From: Streptacidiphilus albus JL83
GTDB lineage: Bacteria > Actinomycetota > Actinomycetes > Streptomycetales > Streptomycetaceae
DNA length: 64,000 nucleotides
Direction: 5' to 3'
Assembly (NCBI RefSeq): GCF_000744705.1
Contig: NZ_JQML01000001.1
Span: forward strand, 5,528,017 to 5,592,016
In this document: one piece after another, positions 1 through 8,032 of the stretch
Layout: every line of letters starts with the position of its first letter
Numbering within the stretch: position 1 is the first letter of the stretch
Position numbers and translations under genes: made by a program
Notes under the pieces: generated by a model
What the model saw: only the letters and a program-made list of their open reading frames with translations
What the model was told of the DNA's origin: nothing
Database searches by the model: none

Positions 1-830
1 CCGAGTTCGTACAGGGGCGGATCCAGGACGCGGCCGATGTGCTCGACGGCTCCTTCGACGGGGTCCTGCACTTCGCCGCCAGTTCCCAGGTCGGCGAGTC
101 CGTCGCGGACCCCGAGAAGTACTGGCGCAACAACGTCGCCGGCTCGCTCGAACTGCTGGCCGCGATGCGCAAGGCGGGCGTCCGCAGGCTGGTGTTCTCC
201 TCCACCGCCGCCGTGTACGGGGAGCCGGAGGTCACTCCGATCGAGGAGAGCGCCCGCACCGCGCCGACCAACCCCTACGGTGCCACCAAGCTCGCGGTCG
301 ACCACATGATCACCAGCGAGGCGGCGGCCCACGGGCTCGCGGCGGTGTCGCTGCGCTACTTCAACGTCGCCGGGGCCTACGGCGTCCAGGGCGAGCGCCA
401 CGACCCCGAGTCGCACCTCATCCCGCTGGTGCTGCAGGCCGCCCTCGGGCAGCGCCCGCACATCTCCGTCTACGGGGACGACTACCCCACGCCCGACGGC
501 ACCTGCATCCGCGACTACATCCACGTCGCCGACCTGGCCGAGGCCCACCTGCTCGCGGTCGCCGCCGCCCGGCCCGGGGAGCACCTGATCTGCAACCTCG
601 GCAACGGCACCGGCTTCTCCGTCCGCCAGATCATCGACGCCGTGCGCCGGGTCACCGGCCGGGAGATCCCCGCCGTCACCGCCGAGCGGCGGCCCGGCGA
701 CCCCGCCGTCCTGGTCGCCTCCGCCCAGCGCGCCCGTACTGCCCTCGGCTGGCAGCCGAGCCGCACCGACCTCGACAGCATCGTCGCCGACGCCTGGGCC
801 TTCGCCCTGGCACAGCAAGAAGCGCGCTGA
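1..830 (+). CDS. galE: UDP-glucose 4-epimerase, 5' end outside window
   Basis: Interconverts UDP-galactose and UDP-glucose in the Leloir pathway (cytosol, NAD-dependent). The frame is open from base 3 to a TGA at 828-830, so about 275 C-terminal residues are visible and roughly 50 residues with the NAD-binding GxxGxxG lie upstream of base 1. Extended-SDR signatures are clear: FSSTAAVYG (catalytic Ser/Thr region), [11 protein letters not shown] with the Tyr-x3-Lys pair, LRYFNVAGA, and [17 protein letters not shown]. The first GTG or ATG codons inside the window are internal, not starts. galK follows after 99 bases on the same strand, as in a galTEK-type operon. Confidence 0.95.
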   Translation, partial: EFVQGRIQDAADVLDGSFDGVLHFAASSQVGESVADPEKYWRNNVAGSLELLAAMRKAGVRRLVFSSTAAVYGEPEVTPIEESARTAPTNPYGATKLAVDHMITSEAAAHGLAAVSLRYFNVAGAYGVQGERHDPESHLIPLVLQAALGQRPHISVYGDDYPTPDGTCIRDYIHVADLAEAHLLAVAAARPGEHLICNLGNGTGFSVRQIIDAVRRVTGREIPAVTAERRPGDPAVLVASAQRARTALGWQPSRTDLDSIVADAWAFALAQQEAR

Positions 831-869
831 GCCGGCAGTCCACCGGGCCGTACCGGCTCGGCAGCAGCG

Positions 870-905
870 CCAGCCCCAGGCCCAGCCCTAGTCCCAGCCC
901 CAGCC
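870..905 (+). repeat. Six 6-bp tandem units (CCAGCC type)
   Basis: Six consecutive hexamers based on CCAGCC (two variants, CCAGGC and CTAGTC) fill the middle of the galE-galK spacer. The repeat ends 24 bases before the galK start. I see no hairpin in it and assign no function. Confidence 0.6.
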
Positions 906-929
906 GCGGGCGCAGGAATCGGAGCAGCA

Positions 930-2081
930 GTGACCCAACTCGAAGCCGTGAGCAAGGGATTCACCACCCTCTACGGCACCGACCCCGACGGCGTCTGGCA
1001 GTCACCCGGACGGGTGAACCTGATCGGCGAGCACACCGACTACAACGACGGATTCGTGCTGCCGCTGGCCCTGCCGCACGCCGCCCGGGTGGCCGTGTCC
1101 CGTCGCGACGACGGGATCCTGCGACTCCACAGCAGTTGGGCCGACCGGGTCGCCGAGGTGGTCGTCGCCGACCTGGCCCCGGGGTCGGTGCAGGGCTGGG
1201 CCGCCTACCCCGCCGCCGTGGTCTGGGCGCTCCGCGAGGCCGGCCACGCCGTCGCCGGCGGGGACGTCCACCTGGACAGCGACGTTCCGGTGGGCGCGGG
1301 CCTGTCCTCCTCCGCCGCGCTGGAATGCGCGGTGGCGCTGGCCTGGAACGACCTGTACGGGCTGGGGCTGACGCACCAGCAGATCGCGCTGCTCGCCCAG
1401 CGCGCCGAGAACGACTTCGTCGGCGTCCCCTGCGGGGTCATGGACCAGATGGCGTCGAGCTGCTGCGTCGAGGGCGCCGCCCTGTTCCTCGACACCCGTG
1501 ACCTCAGCTCCCGCCAGGTCCCGCTGGACCTCGCCGCCGAGGGCCTGGTGCTGCTGGTCGTCGACACCCAGGTCAAGCACGACCTCGCGGACGGCGCCTA
1601 CGCCGAACGCCGGGCCGGCTGCGAGCGCGCCGCCGGTCTGCTGGGGCTGCCCGCCCTCCGCGACCTGCCGCTCAGCGGCCTGGACGCGGCCCTGGCGCAG
1701 CTCCCAGAACCCGGTCTGCGCGCACTCACCCGCCACGTGGTGACCGAGAACGCCCGGGTCGAGGAGGTCGTCGCCCTCCTCGACGCCGGCCGGACCCGGC
1801 AGATCGGACCGGTCCTGACGGCCGGGCACGCCTCGCTGCGGGACGACTTCGCGGTGTCCTGCGCCGAGACCGACCTGGTCGTGGCGACCGCGAACGCAGC
1901 CGGTGCGCTGGGTGCGCGGATGACCGGCGGCGGCTTCGGCGGCTCGGTCATCGTGCTCGCCGAGCAGGCGGACGCGGACCGGATCGCCGCCGAGGTCGCG
2001 GACGCGTTCGTCGAACAGGGCTGGCAGCGGCCCCGGTCCTTCGCCGCCGTCCCCTCCGCCGGCGCCCGCCGACTCGCCTGA
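930..2081 (+). CDS. galK: Galactokinase
   Basis: Phosphorylates galactose to galactose-1-phosphate with ATP. The GTG at 930 gives 383 residues, normal for GalK. The galactokinase signature GRVNLIGEHTDYNDG lies at residues 27-41. The GHMP-kinase ATP loop VPVGAGLSSSAALE lies at about 119-132. The C-terminal GHMP motif MTGGGFGGSV is near residue 330. It follows galE after a short repeat-containing spacer, so the two are probably co-transcribed. A strong hairpin follows directly after the stop codon and probably ends the operon. Confidence 0.95.
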   Translation: MTQLEAVSKGFTTLYGTDPDGVWQSPGRVNLIGEHTDYNDGFVLPLALPHAARVAVSRRDDGILRLHSSWADRVAEVVVADLAPGSVQGWAAYPAAVVWALREAGHAVAGGDVHLDSDVPVGAGLSSSAALECAVALAWNDLYGLGLTHQQIALLAQRAENDFVGVPCGVMDQMASSCCVEGAALFLDTRDLSSRQVPLDLAAEGLVLLVVDTQVKHDLADGAYAERRAGCERAAGLLGLPALRDLPLSGLDAALAQLPEPGLRALTRHVVTENARVEEVVALLDAGRTRQIGPVLTAGHASLRDDFAVSCAETDLVVATANAAGALGARMTGGGFGGSVIVLAEQADADRIAAEVADAFVEQGWQRPRSFAAVPSAGARRLA

Positions 2082-2087
2082 GCCGAA

Positions 2088-2116
2088 CCCGTCGGCGGGG
2101 ACCACCCGCCGACGGG
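2088..2116 (+). terminator. Hairpin terminator after galK
   Basis: Perfect 12-bp inverted repeat, CCCGTCGGCGGG and CCCGCCGACGGG, with a 5-base loop, starting 7 bases after the galK stop. There is no long T-run, which is usual for actinomycete terminators. Confidence 0.75.
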
Positions 2117-2290
2117 CTTCCGCGGGCTGCCGCACACCCGCGCGTACCGCACACGCCGTCTCCGCGCGCCGTGCGGCGCATCCGGCCGCCCCTGGCCGGT
2201 CCCGCGCTTCACCTGCTGAGAATGCCCTGGTGGCTCTACCCTGAAGAACGGCAACGGCGGGGGGCCGGTTGCCGGACTAAGGGGAGAGCT

Positions 2291-3304
2291 GTGGGGCGTA
2301 TCCGGGTCCTGGTGGCCGACGGGCATCGCATTTTCGCCGAGGCGCTCGCAACCGCCCTCGCCGCCGAGCCCGACATAGAGGTGTCGGCGGCCGGAAGCAC
2401 ACACGCGGCCGAACGCGCCCTCGACCGCGCCGTCGCCGAGAACCGTCCCTACCAGGTGCTGCTCGTCGACGCCGACCTCGCCCCGGGCGGTCCCGTGCCG
2501 CCGGGCGACTCCCGCCCGCAGCCCGGCCAGCTCCAGGGCCCCGGTGCGGCCAACCTCCCGGCCCAGAACGGCTCCGCCGGCCCTGGGCCCGCAGGCGGCC
2601 ACCCCTCCGGTCACTCCACCGGCCACCCCGGTACGCCGCTCCAGCCCGGCTTCGGCCCGCGGGCCAGTGTCCCGCTCCCCGCCCAGCGCCGGTCCGGCAC
2701 CGGCGCCCGGATCGCCCCGCCCGTCGCGGCGCCCGCGACCGTCCCGAACCGCCCCCGGATCCCCGGCCAGCGCCCGGAGGGCCAGACCCCCGCCCCCGGA
2801 CGCAGCGCAGGCGCACCCGACGGCATCGCGCTTGTCGGCCGGGCCCGCGCCGCCCACCCCGACCTGCGCGCCGTCGTCCTCGCCACCGACGACGACCCCC
2901 GCCGGACCGTCCGCGCGCTCCAGGCCGGTGCCAGCGGCTGGGTCGCCAAGGAGAGCTCGCTCGGCCGGCTCACCGCCATCGTCCGCGGCGTCCTCCGGGA
3001 CGAGACCCACATCCCGCCGCTGCTGCTCACCGGCGTGGTCCGGGAGCTGACCGCCGCGCGCCGCGACCGCACCGAGAGCGAACGGCTGGTCGAGTCGCTC
3101 ACCCCGCGCGAGAAGCAGGTCCTCCGCTGCATGGTGGCCGGGCTCGGCCGGCAGGCCGTCGCCGACCGGCTCTACCTCTCCCCGCACACCGTCCGCACCC
3201 ATATGCAGAACGTCCTCGGCAAACTGAACGTCCACTCGACCCTCGCCGCCGTCGCCGTGGCCCGCCGGGCCGGCATCGGGCCCTCGACCGAGGGGCCGCA
3301 GTAG
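2291..3304 (+). CDS. LuxR/NarL-type response regulator with insert in receiver
   Basis: A DNA-binding regulator of 337 residues from the GTG at 2291, which has GGGGAGAG just upstream; the frame also opens at 2171 but without a comparable ribosome site. Residues 1-66 are the first half of a receiver domain (VLVADGHRIF, then phospho-acceptor Asp60 in VLLVDADL). Residues about 67-176 are a Pro/Gly/Ala-rich segment of low complexity. Residues 177-235 resume the receiver (DGIALVGRARAAHP, Thr199, Lys220 in GWVAKES). Residues 268-330 are the LuxR helix-turn-helix (LTPREKQVLRCMVAG, SPHTVRTHMQNVLGKL). The acidic pair usually at the N-terminus is Asp-Gly rather than Asp-Asp. No histidine kinase lies beside it, so its partner is unknown and phosphorylation may be reduced or absent. 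Confidence 0.88.
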   Translation: MGRIRVLVADGHRIFAEALATALAAEPDIEVSAAGSTHAAERALDRAVAENRPYQVLLVDADLAPGGPVPPGDSRPQPGQLQGPGAANLPAQNGSAGPGPAGGHPSGHSTGHPGTPLQPGFGPRASVPLPAQRRSGTGARIAPPVAAPATVPNRPRIPGQRPEGQTPAPGRSAGAPDGIALVGRARAAHPDLRAVVLATDDDPRRTVRALQAGASGWVAKESSLGRLTAIVRGVLRDETHIPPLLLTGVVRELTAARRDRTESERLVESLTPREKQVLRCMVAGLGRQAVADRLYLSPHTVRTHMQNVLGKLNVHSTLAAVAVARRAGIGPSTEGPQ

Positions 3305-3329
3305 CGCGGCGCAGCCCCGGAACGGCCGC

Positions 3330-4151
3330 TCAGACCGCCGCCCGGGCGATCCGGCGGACCTTCTCCGCCTCCGGCCCCACCGACCAGGCGCTCCGCAGCG
3401 CGTCCGCCGTCCGGCCCACCCGGCGCTCCACCAGCCGGCTGTAGCCGGTCACCGCCAGCGCGCACAGGATCGCGGTCAGATGCTCGGCCCCCGCCATGTT
3501 CGGCAGCATCGCCTGCTCGGCCGCCATCCCCACCACCACCGCCGCACCGGTCACCCAGGCCCGGTACCGCCACGCCACGCAGACCGCGACCGCCACCACC
3601 GCCGCCGACGGGCCGGTGTCCCGCAGGAACGCGTCGTCGAACGGCAGCCCGAAGAGATGCCCGGACCCCAGCCGGACCGCGCTCCGGGCGTACAGCGTGC
3701 CGGCCAGCGACCCCAGGTACGCCACCGACAGTGTCCGCCAGCGCCCGATTGCCGTCTCCGCGATCCCGAAGACCAGGAAGACCTGGGCCGCCGCCCCCCA
3801 CACCGGCAGATCCGGAGCCGGGACGAACAGCGACAGCGGCGTCCGCAGCAGCTCCAGCCCCAGCGGCAGCGACGCCTGGACCACGCCGATCCGCTCCACC
3901 GCCGCAGCTCCCGCAGCCGTGTGCTGCAGCAGCTGGAAGACCAGCACCGCGGCCGTGGCCACCAGGGTCATCGGGATCGCCGCCGGACCGTGCACCGCCA
4001 GCTGCCTGCGCACGGTCCGGAACAGCGGACCCCACTCGGCCTCGGCCCACGCCAGCAGCCCCGAACGCGCGCGCCGCAGGGCCCGCCGGAAGGCGGCCGC
4101 CGGAGCGCCGGCGGAGGTGGCCGAACGGATGTCGCGGGGGAGGGAGGTCAT
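3330..4151 (-). CDS. Rhomboid-like integral membrane protein
   Basis: A 273-residue protein with about six hydrophobic segments after a basic, cytoplasm-facing N-terminus of about 50 residues. A GPSA motif in a C-terminal-half membrane segment (DTGPSAAVVAVAV) followed by a His in the next segment (AEHLTAIL) fits the Ser-His dyad layout of rhomboid-type intramembrane proteases. Overall similarity to classical rhomboids is low, so proteolytic activity is inferred. The start is the ATG at 4149-4151, preceded on the minus strand by GGAGC. It converges on the response regulator, leaving only 25 bases between stop codons. Confidence 0.65.
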   Translation of the reverse strand: MTSLPRDIRSATSAGAPAAAFRRALRRARSGLLAWAEAEWGPLFRTVRRQLAVHGPAAIPMTLVATAAVLVFQLLQHTAAGAAAVERIGVVQASLPLGLELLRTPLSLFVPAPDLPVWGAAAQVFLVFGIAETAIGRWRTLSVAYLGSLAGTLYARSAVRLGSGHLFGLPFDDAFLRDTGPSAAVVAVAVCVAWRYRAWVTGAAVVVGMAAEQAMLPNMAGAEHLTAILCALAVTGYSRLVERRVGRTADALRSAWSVGPEAEKVRRIARAAV

Positions 4152-4223
4152 GGTCGCTGCTCCGTTCCGGACAGACGGGACGACGGATCACCGGGGTCTG
4201 CTTCAGCGCAAGCCAGCCACTCT

Positions 4224-4250
4224 CATATATATAGCAAAACCGGACAATGT
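4224..4250 (-). promoter_or_regulatory. AT-rich candidate promoter of rhomboid-like gene
   Basis: An AT-rich island (TCATATATATAGC on the plus strand), unusual in this GC-rich sequence, lies 73-100 bases upstream of the minus-strand start at 4151. It offers a TATAT-type -10 on the minus strand, but I cannot place a convincing -35. Confidence 0.35.
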
Positions 4251-4294
4251 GGGACAGGTGAGGGTGCTCGGGGTGCTCAGGTGCGCTCAGGCGC

Positions 4295-6046
4295 TCAGGG
4301 TGCGACCGCGCGGCTGTGCCGCCGCTTGAACAGGCTCGGCAGGCTCGGCGCGCTGAGGAAGCCCTCGGCCCGGGCCGAGGCCAGGCCGATCCGGGGGAGG
4401 TCGCTGCTGCGCTCGAACAACAGGTAGCGGGGCTCCCAGATCGGCCGGTACTTGGCGTTGGCCCGATAGAGGGACTCGATCTGCCACCAGCGGGAGAAGA
4501 ACATCAGCACCGAGCGCCACACCCGGAGCACCGGCCCCGCGCCCAGCTTGGACCCGCGCTCGAACACGGAGCGGAACATCGCGAAGTTCAGCGACACCCG
4601 GACGATGCCGACGGTGTCGGACTGCCCGATCAACTCGATGACCATGAACTCCAGCAGACCGTTGTCGGAGTCCCGGTCGCGGCGCATCAGGTCCAGCGAC
4701 AGTCCGTCCCGGCCCCAGGGCACGAAGCTCAGCAGGGCGCGCAGCTCGCCCTCGCCGTCGTGGCACTCCAGCATCACGCACTGGCCGTCGTCGGGGTCGC
4801 CGAGCCGCCCCAGCGCCATGGAGAAGCCGCGTTCGGTCTCCCCGTCTCGCCAGTGGTCGGCCCGCTGGAGCAGGGTGTCCATCTCGGCGTCCGGGATGTC
4901 CGCGTGGCGGCGCACCCGGACCGTGTAGCCGGCCCGGCCGACCTTCTTGTGGGCCTGGCGGACCCCGCGCATCGCCCGGCCCTCCAGGGTGAACTCCGGA
5001 ATCTCGATGATCGCCTCGTCGCCCAGCTCCAGCGCGTTCAGTCCGTGCCGGGCGTAGACGGTGCCGCCCTCCTCGCTGGCGCCCATCACCGCCGGCACCC
5101 AGGCCTGCCGCTGCGCCTGCTCCCGCCAGAGCTCGATCGCCCCCGGCCAGGCCTCGACGTCCCCGATCGGGTCGCCGGAGGCCAGGGACACCCCGCCGAC
5201 GACCCGGTAGGTGACCGCGGCCTTGCCCGAGGGCGAGAACACCACCGACTTGTCCCGGCGCAGCGCGAAGTAGCCGAGCGAGTCCCGTTCGCCGTGCCGC
5301 TCCAGCAGCTCGCGCAGCCGGGCCTCGTCCGCGGGCGCCAGGTACTCCTTGCCCTTGGGGGCGCGGAACAGCGCGTAGAGCACCAGCAGGAAGATCAGCA
5401 CACTCATCACGTTGATCGCGACGTCCACCCAGCGCGGCGGCAGGATGCCCCGGTTCCGGTCGTCCGTGGGCGCCAGGGTGTAGACCCGCAGCAGGGTGTA
5501 CGAGGTGCGGCCCCAGAGGGTGGAGCCGGTGGCGGTATTGGTGGCCGAGACCAGCGCCGTGCCGATCAGCACCCCCACCGCACCGCCGCCGACCAGCGCG
5601 GCCAGGGCCAGCCCCGGGTTGGAGCGGTCGCCCCTGGCGTGGAACTCGCGCCGGCCGACCAGCAGCGCCGCCAGCAGCAGCAGGGTGAAGGCCATCGAGA
5701 TCCAGTTGAACCAGTGGTGCCTGACCTCCGGGAAGAAGGCCATCAGCAGCACCACCACGGCCGCGTACAGGCAGACCAGCACCACGTTGAACAGCCACGC
5801 GGCGCGCTTGCGGCGGCGCAGCATCACGGCCATGAACAGGGCCAGCGCGCCGGAGGTGAAGCCCGCGGTGAGCAGGTACGGGGTGAAGTAGTCGCCGGTG
5901 TTGTGCCGGGCGACCTGGCCGCGGAAGGGCGCCGACACCGCCCCCAGGAGGTTGAGCACGGCGGCGACCCGCATGTACCAGACCGCTGTCACGGCAGCGC
6001 GGGAACGCCAGGCGTCCATCCGCTTCGTACCGGTTTCGAGCGACAT
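4295..6046 (-). CDS. Lysyl-phosphatidylglycerol synthetase-like membrane protein (DUF2156)
   Basis: A 583-residue protein with a polytopic N-terminal half (about six membrane segments within residues 20-245) and a soluble C-terminal half of about 330 residues resembling the MprF/LysX aminoacyl-lipid transferase domain (YFALRRDKSVVFSPSGKAAVTYRVVGGVSL, then GLSLDLMRRD and LLEFMVIELI). Such proteins transfer lysine or another residue from tRNA to membrane lipids, altering charge; there is no lysyl-tRNA synthetase domain here. The start at 6046 has GAGGAG 8 bases upstream on the minus strand. It ends in a basic tail (KRRHSRAV). Substrate is unproven. Confidence 0.8.
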   Translation of the reverse strand: MSLETGTKRMDAWRSRAAVTAVWYMRVAAVLNLLGAVSAPFRGQVARHNTGDYFTPYLLTAGFTSGALALFMAVMLRRRKRAAWLFNVVLVCLYAAVVVLLMAFFPEVRHHWFNWISMAFTLLLLAALLVGRREFHARGDRSNPGLALAALVGGGAVGVLIGTALVSATNTATGSTLWGRTSYTLLRVYTLAPTDDRNRGILPPRWVDVAINVMSVLIFLLVLYALFRAPKGKEYLAPADEARLRELLERHGERDSLGYFALRRDKSVVFSPSGKAAVTYRVVGGVSLASGDPIGDVEAWPGAIELWREQAQRQAWVPAVMGASEEGGTVYARHGLNALELGDEAIIEIPEFTLEGRAMRGVRQAHKKVGRAGYTVRVRRHADIPDAEMDTLLQRADHWRDGETERGFSMALGRLGDPDDGQCVMLECHDGEGELRALLSFVPWGRDGLSLDLMRRDRDSDNGLLEFMVIELIGQSDTVGIVRVSLNFAMFRSVFERGSKLGAGPVLRVWRSVLMFFSRWWQIESLYRANAKYRPIWEPRYLLFERSSDLPRIGLASARAEGFLSAPSLPSLFKRRHSRAVAP

Positions 6047-6065
6047 GGCCCTCCTCGTCCCGAAT

Positions 6066-6081
6066 GATAAGGATCTTTATC
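6066..6081. promoter_or_regulatory. Near-palindrome upstream of DUF2156 gene
   Basis: GATAAGGATCTTTATC is a 16-bp palindrome with one mismatched pair, in an AT-rich patch 20-35 bases before the minus-strand start at 6046. Its position fits an operator at or just downstream of the promoter. The binding protein is unknown. Confidence 0.4.
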
Positions 6082-6122
6082 GTTGCATACCCTTTTCTGA
6101 TTGATGTCCCCCGAAAAACGGA

Positions 6123-6153
6123 GAGCCCGCCCCCGAACGGCGGGGGCGGGCTC
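6123..6153 (-). terminator. Intrinsic terminator after SGNH hydrolase
   Basis: Perfect 13-bp stem (GAGCCCGCCCCCG with CGGGGGCGGGCTC) and 5-base loop, located 45 bases past the stop of the minus-strand hydrolase. On the minus strand the stem is followed by a run of five T residues. Confidence 0.85.
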
Positions 6154-6198
6154 GGCGCTACGGCCGACCGGGCGACCGGTGGAGCGCGGCGGAGCGTC

Positions 6199-7107
6199 TC
6201 AGCGGCGGTTCTCCAGGACCCGCTCGAAGACATTGGCGATCACGGCGTAGCCGAGGGTGTTGGCGTGGATGTTCTGGTACGGGGTGCACTCCCAGGTCCA
6301 CTCGCAGATGTGCGCCACGTTGATCGGCAGCTTGCCGATCCCGGGCACCACCGCCTGCCGGACGAAGTCGTCGGTCGCGAACGTCCGCGACACGTCGGCC
6401 AGTCGGAAGCCGCCGGCCTTCAGACCGGCCTGCACGGTCGCGTTGAAGACGGTGGACAGCGCCACCGACGCCTTCGCCAGCGGCTGCTTGGTCGGGCCGC
6501 CCAGCCATGCCGCGAGGAACGGGTCGTAGTAGTTCATCCCGACATAGGCCGGCGTGCGGCCGCCGGCCGCCGCCAGGGCCTCGGTGATCTGCGGGAGCTC
6601 GGCGCCGACCGTGGCGATGCCCTCCTCGGCGCAGGTCATGTCCAGGGTGCCCCCCTGCACACAGCCGTCGATGTCGTTGGCGCCGATGTCCAGGGTCACG
6701 TACTTGACCGAGCCCTGATGGGCCTTCAGGAAGCCGACCGCCGCAGCCAGCTGCGAGTCGGCCCCGGGGTAGCTGCAGATCCCGCCGTTGATCATCGTCT
6801 GGGTGGTCTCGCCGCTGCAGCCGAGCTTGATGTGCACCAGGTTCGGATCGTGCTTCTTCAGCCGGGCGTACAGCTGGTCGGTGTAGGACTCGTTGGTGTT
6901 GCCCCCCACATTCGGCTGGTACCCCGCCGCAAGTGAGTCGCCCAGCGACACGTAGTAGTCCGGCTGGTGTCCGCCGGGCCGGTGGTGGGCGGGCTGGGCG
7001 GCGGCGTGTGCGGCGGTCGGGGCTGCCGCGCCGGTCAGAGCTGCTGCGGCCAGTGCTGCGGCGGCGACGCCGGTGAGACCGCGGGCGAGGCTGGATGTGC
7101 TGAGCAC
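6199..7107 (-). CDS. Secreted SGNH/GDSL-family hydrolase
   Basis: An exported esterase/lipase-type enzyme of 302 residues. An Ala-rich signal peptide (about residues 1-36, ending TAAHA) is followed by the nucleophile block SLGDSLAAGY with Ser58, block III GANDIDGC, and a C-terminal block NIHANTLGYAVIA with the putative catalytic His. Several Cys residues (e.g. LGCSGE, GGICSY, EWTWEC) could form disulfides as in streptomycete GDSL lipases. The residue expected to be Asp before the His is not obvious here (Gln-Asn-Ile-His). It is likely monocistronic, bounded by hairpins on both sides. Confidence 0.88.
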   Translation of the reverse strand: MLSTSSLARGLTGVAAAALAAAALTGAAAPTAAHAAAQPAHHRPGGHQPDYYVSLGDSLAAGYQPNVGGNTNESYTDQLYARLKKHDPNLVHIKLGCSGETTQTMINGGICSYPGADSQLAAAVGFLKAHQGSVKYVTLDIGANDIDGCVQGGTLDMTCAEEGIATVGAELPQITEALAAAGGRTPAYVGMNYYDPFLAAWLGGPTKQPLAKASVALSTVFNATVQAGLKAGGFRLADVSRTFATDDFVRQAVVPGIGKLPINVAHICEWTWECTPYQNIHANTLGYAVIANVFERVLENRR

Positions 7108-7221
7108 AGGTGGGACCCCCTTGGTGGGACGCCGCGTTCGGATACGGGTCCCGGTCCCCCGGAGTATGGCAACTCGTCAGTAGCCTTTGGCAATACCCGT
7201 GCCGGTAAAGCCTGATGCCGG

Positions 7222-7255
7222 TGCGCCCCCTGGGGCCAGGACGACAGGGGGCGCA
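7222..7255 (-). terminator. Hairpin between marR and SGNH hydrolase
   Basis: Perfect 11-bp inverted repeat, TGCGCCCCCTG and CAGGGGGCGCA, with a 12-base loop, about 100 bases after the minus-strand MarR gene. It probably insulates the hydrolase promoter from marR transcription. Confidence 0.6.
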
Positions 7256-7292
7256 GCCGGCGCGCAGGGCACGACTACTGCGCGAATCCTTA

Positions 7293-7309
7293 TTAGGAAA
7301 GTTTCCTAA
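7293..7309. promoter_or_regulatory. TTAGGAAA-G-TTTCCTAA palindrome
   Basis: Perfect 8+1+8 palindrome in an AT-rich patch 49 bases past the MarR stop and about 185 bases upstream of the SGNH hydrolase start. It looks like a protein-binding site rather than a terminator. From memory, similar AGGAAAGTTTCCT-type palindromes precede some actinomycete extracellular hydrolase genes; I could not verify this here. Confidence 0.5.
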
Positions 7310-7357
7310 CCAGATGTGATTACAGAGTGAACCCCTGCGGGCACCGCGTCAAGAGCC

Positions 7358-7855
7358 CTACTCGGGAACGTTGTCGAAGGGCGCGACCAGCTGCCGCAGC
7401 AGGCCCGCCAGGTCCGCGCGCTGAGTCGTCGACAACTCCGCGAGCAGTGCCCGTTCGTGGGCCAGTAGCCCGGCCAGGGCCTCGTCCGCGCGATCCCGTC
7501 CGGACTCGGTGAGCCGCACCAGCACGCCCCGTCGGTCGCCCGGGTCGGGCAGCCGCTGGACCAAGTCCTTGCCGGCCAGTCGGTCGATCCGGTTGGTCAT
7601 CGTGCCCGAGGTCACCAGGGTCTGCGTCAGCAGCTGGCCCGGGGAGAGCTGGTAGGGGGAGCCGGCCCGGCGCAGCGCGGTCAGCACGTCGAACTCCCAG
7701 GGCTCCAGGCTGTGCTCCGCGAAGGCGGTCCGACGGGCCCGGTCCAGATGGCGCGCCAAGCGGCTGATGCGGCTGAGTACCTCGAGCGGTTCCACGTCGA
7801 GGTCCGGGCGCTCGCGGCGCCACGCGCTGACCAATCGGTCGACCTCGTCCTCCAT
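7358..7855 (-). CDS. MarR-family transcriptional regulator
   Basis: A 165-residue winged-helix regulator. The core is LEPWEFDVLTALRRAG, then the recognition helix TLVTSGTMTNRIDRLAGKDLV (about residues 80-100) and the wing DPGDRRGVLVRLT, all typical of MarR. Start is the ATG at 7853-7855. It is divergent from the methyltransferase at 8033 with a 177-base spacer that holds two TCTTGA-type inverted repeats. The likely role is repression of itself and the methyltransferase; the ligand is unknown. Confidence 0.92.
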   Translation of the reverse strand: MEDEVDRLVSAWRRERPDLDVEPLEVLSRISRLARHLDRARRTAFAEHSLEPWEFDVLTALRRAGSPYQLSPGQLLTQTLVTSGTMTNRIDRLAGKDLVQRLPDPGDRRGVLVRLTESGRDRADEALAGLLAHERALLAELSTTQRADLAGLLRQLVAPFDNVPE

Positions 7856-7892
7856 GGCATCAGTGTAGTGGTGGATGTGTCGATGTGAAGTC

Positions 7893-7906
7893 TCTTGACA
7901 TCAAGA
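7893..7906. promoter_or_regulatory. MarR-type operator 1
   Basis: TCTTGA-CA-TCAAGA, a perfect inverted repeat with a 2-base centre, in the divergent spacer 38 bases upstream of the MarR start. It resembles the TCTTGA-centred boxes of many actinomycete MarR proteins. Confidence 0.6.
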
Positions 7907-7929
7907 AACTGCTGTGGGCAGACTCGAAG

Positions 7930-7947
7930 TATCTTGATGTCGAGATA
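7930..7947. promoter_or_regulatory. MarR-type operator 2
   Basis: TATCTTGA-TG-TCGAGATA, an 18-bp inverted repeat with one mismatch, centred 39 bases from operator 1. The two sites together suggest co-regulation of the divergent marR and methyltransferase genes. Confidence 0.6.
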
Positions 7948-8032
7948 TCTCGGGGGGCGGCCCCGCCCCGAGGCACATCCCGATCGCACCGGACCAGCAG
8001 CCGACCAGCAGCACGACCTTGCGGAGCAGACC

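Noticed and set aside
2171-2290. N-terminal extension of the response regulator from GTG 2171
   Set aside because: No ribosome site, and the receiver domain begins right at the GTG at 2291, which has GGGGAGAG upstream.
1598-3235. A 545-residue minus-strand ORF across galK and the response regulator
   Set aside because: Shadow frame with no motifs opposite two well-supported genes.
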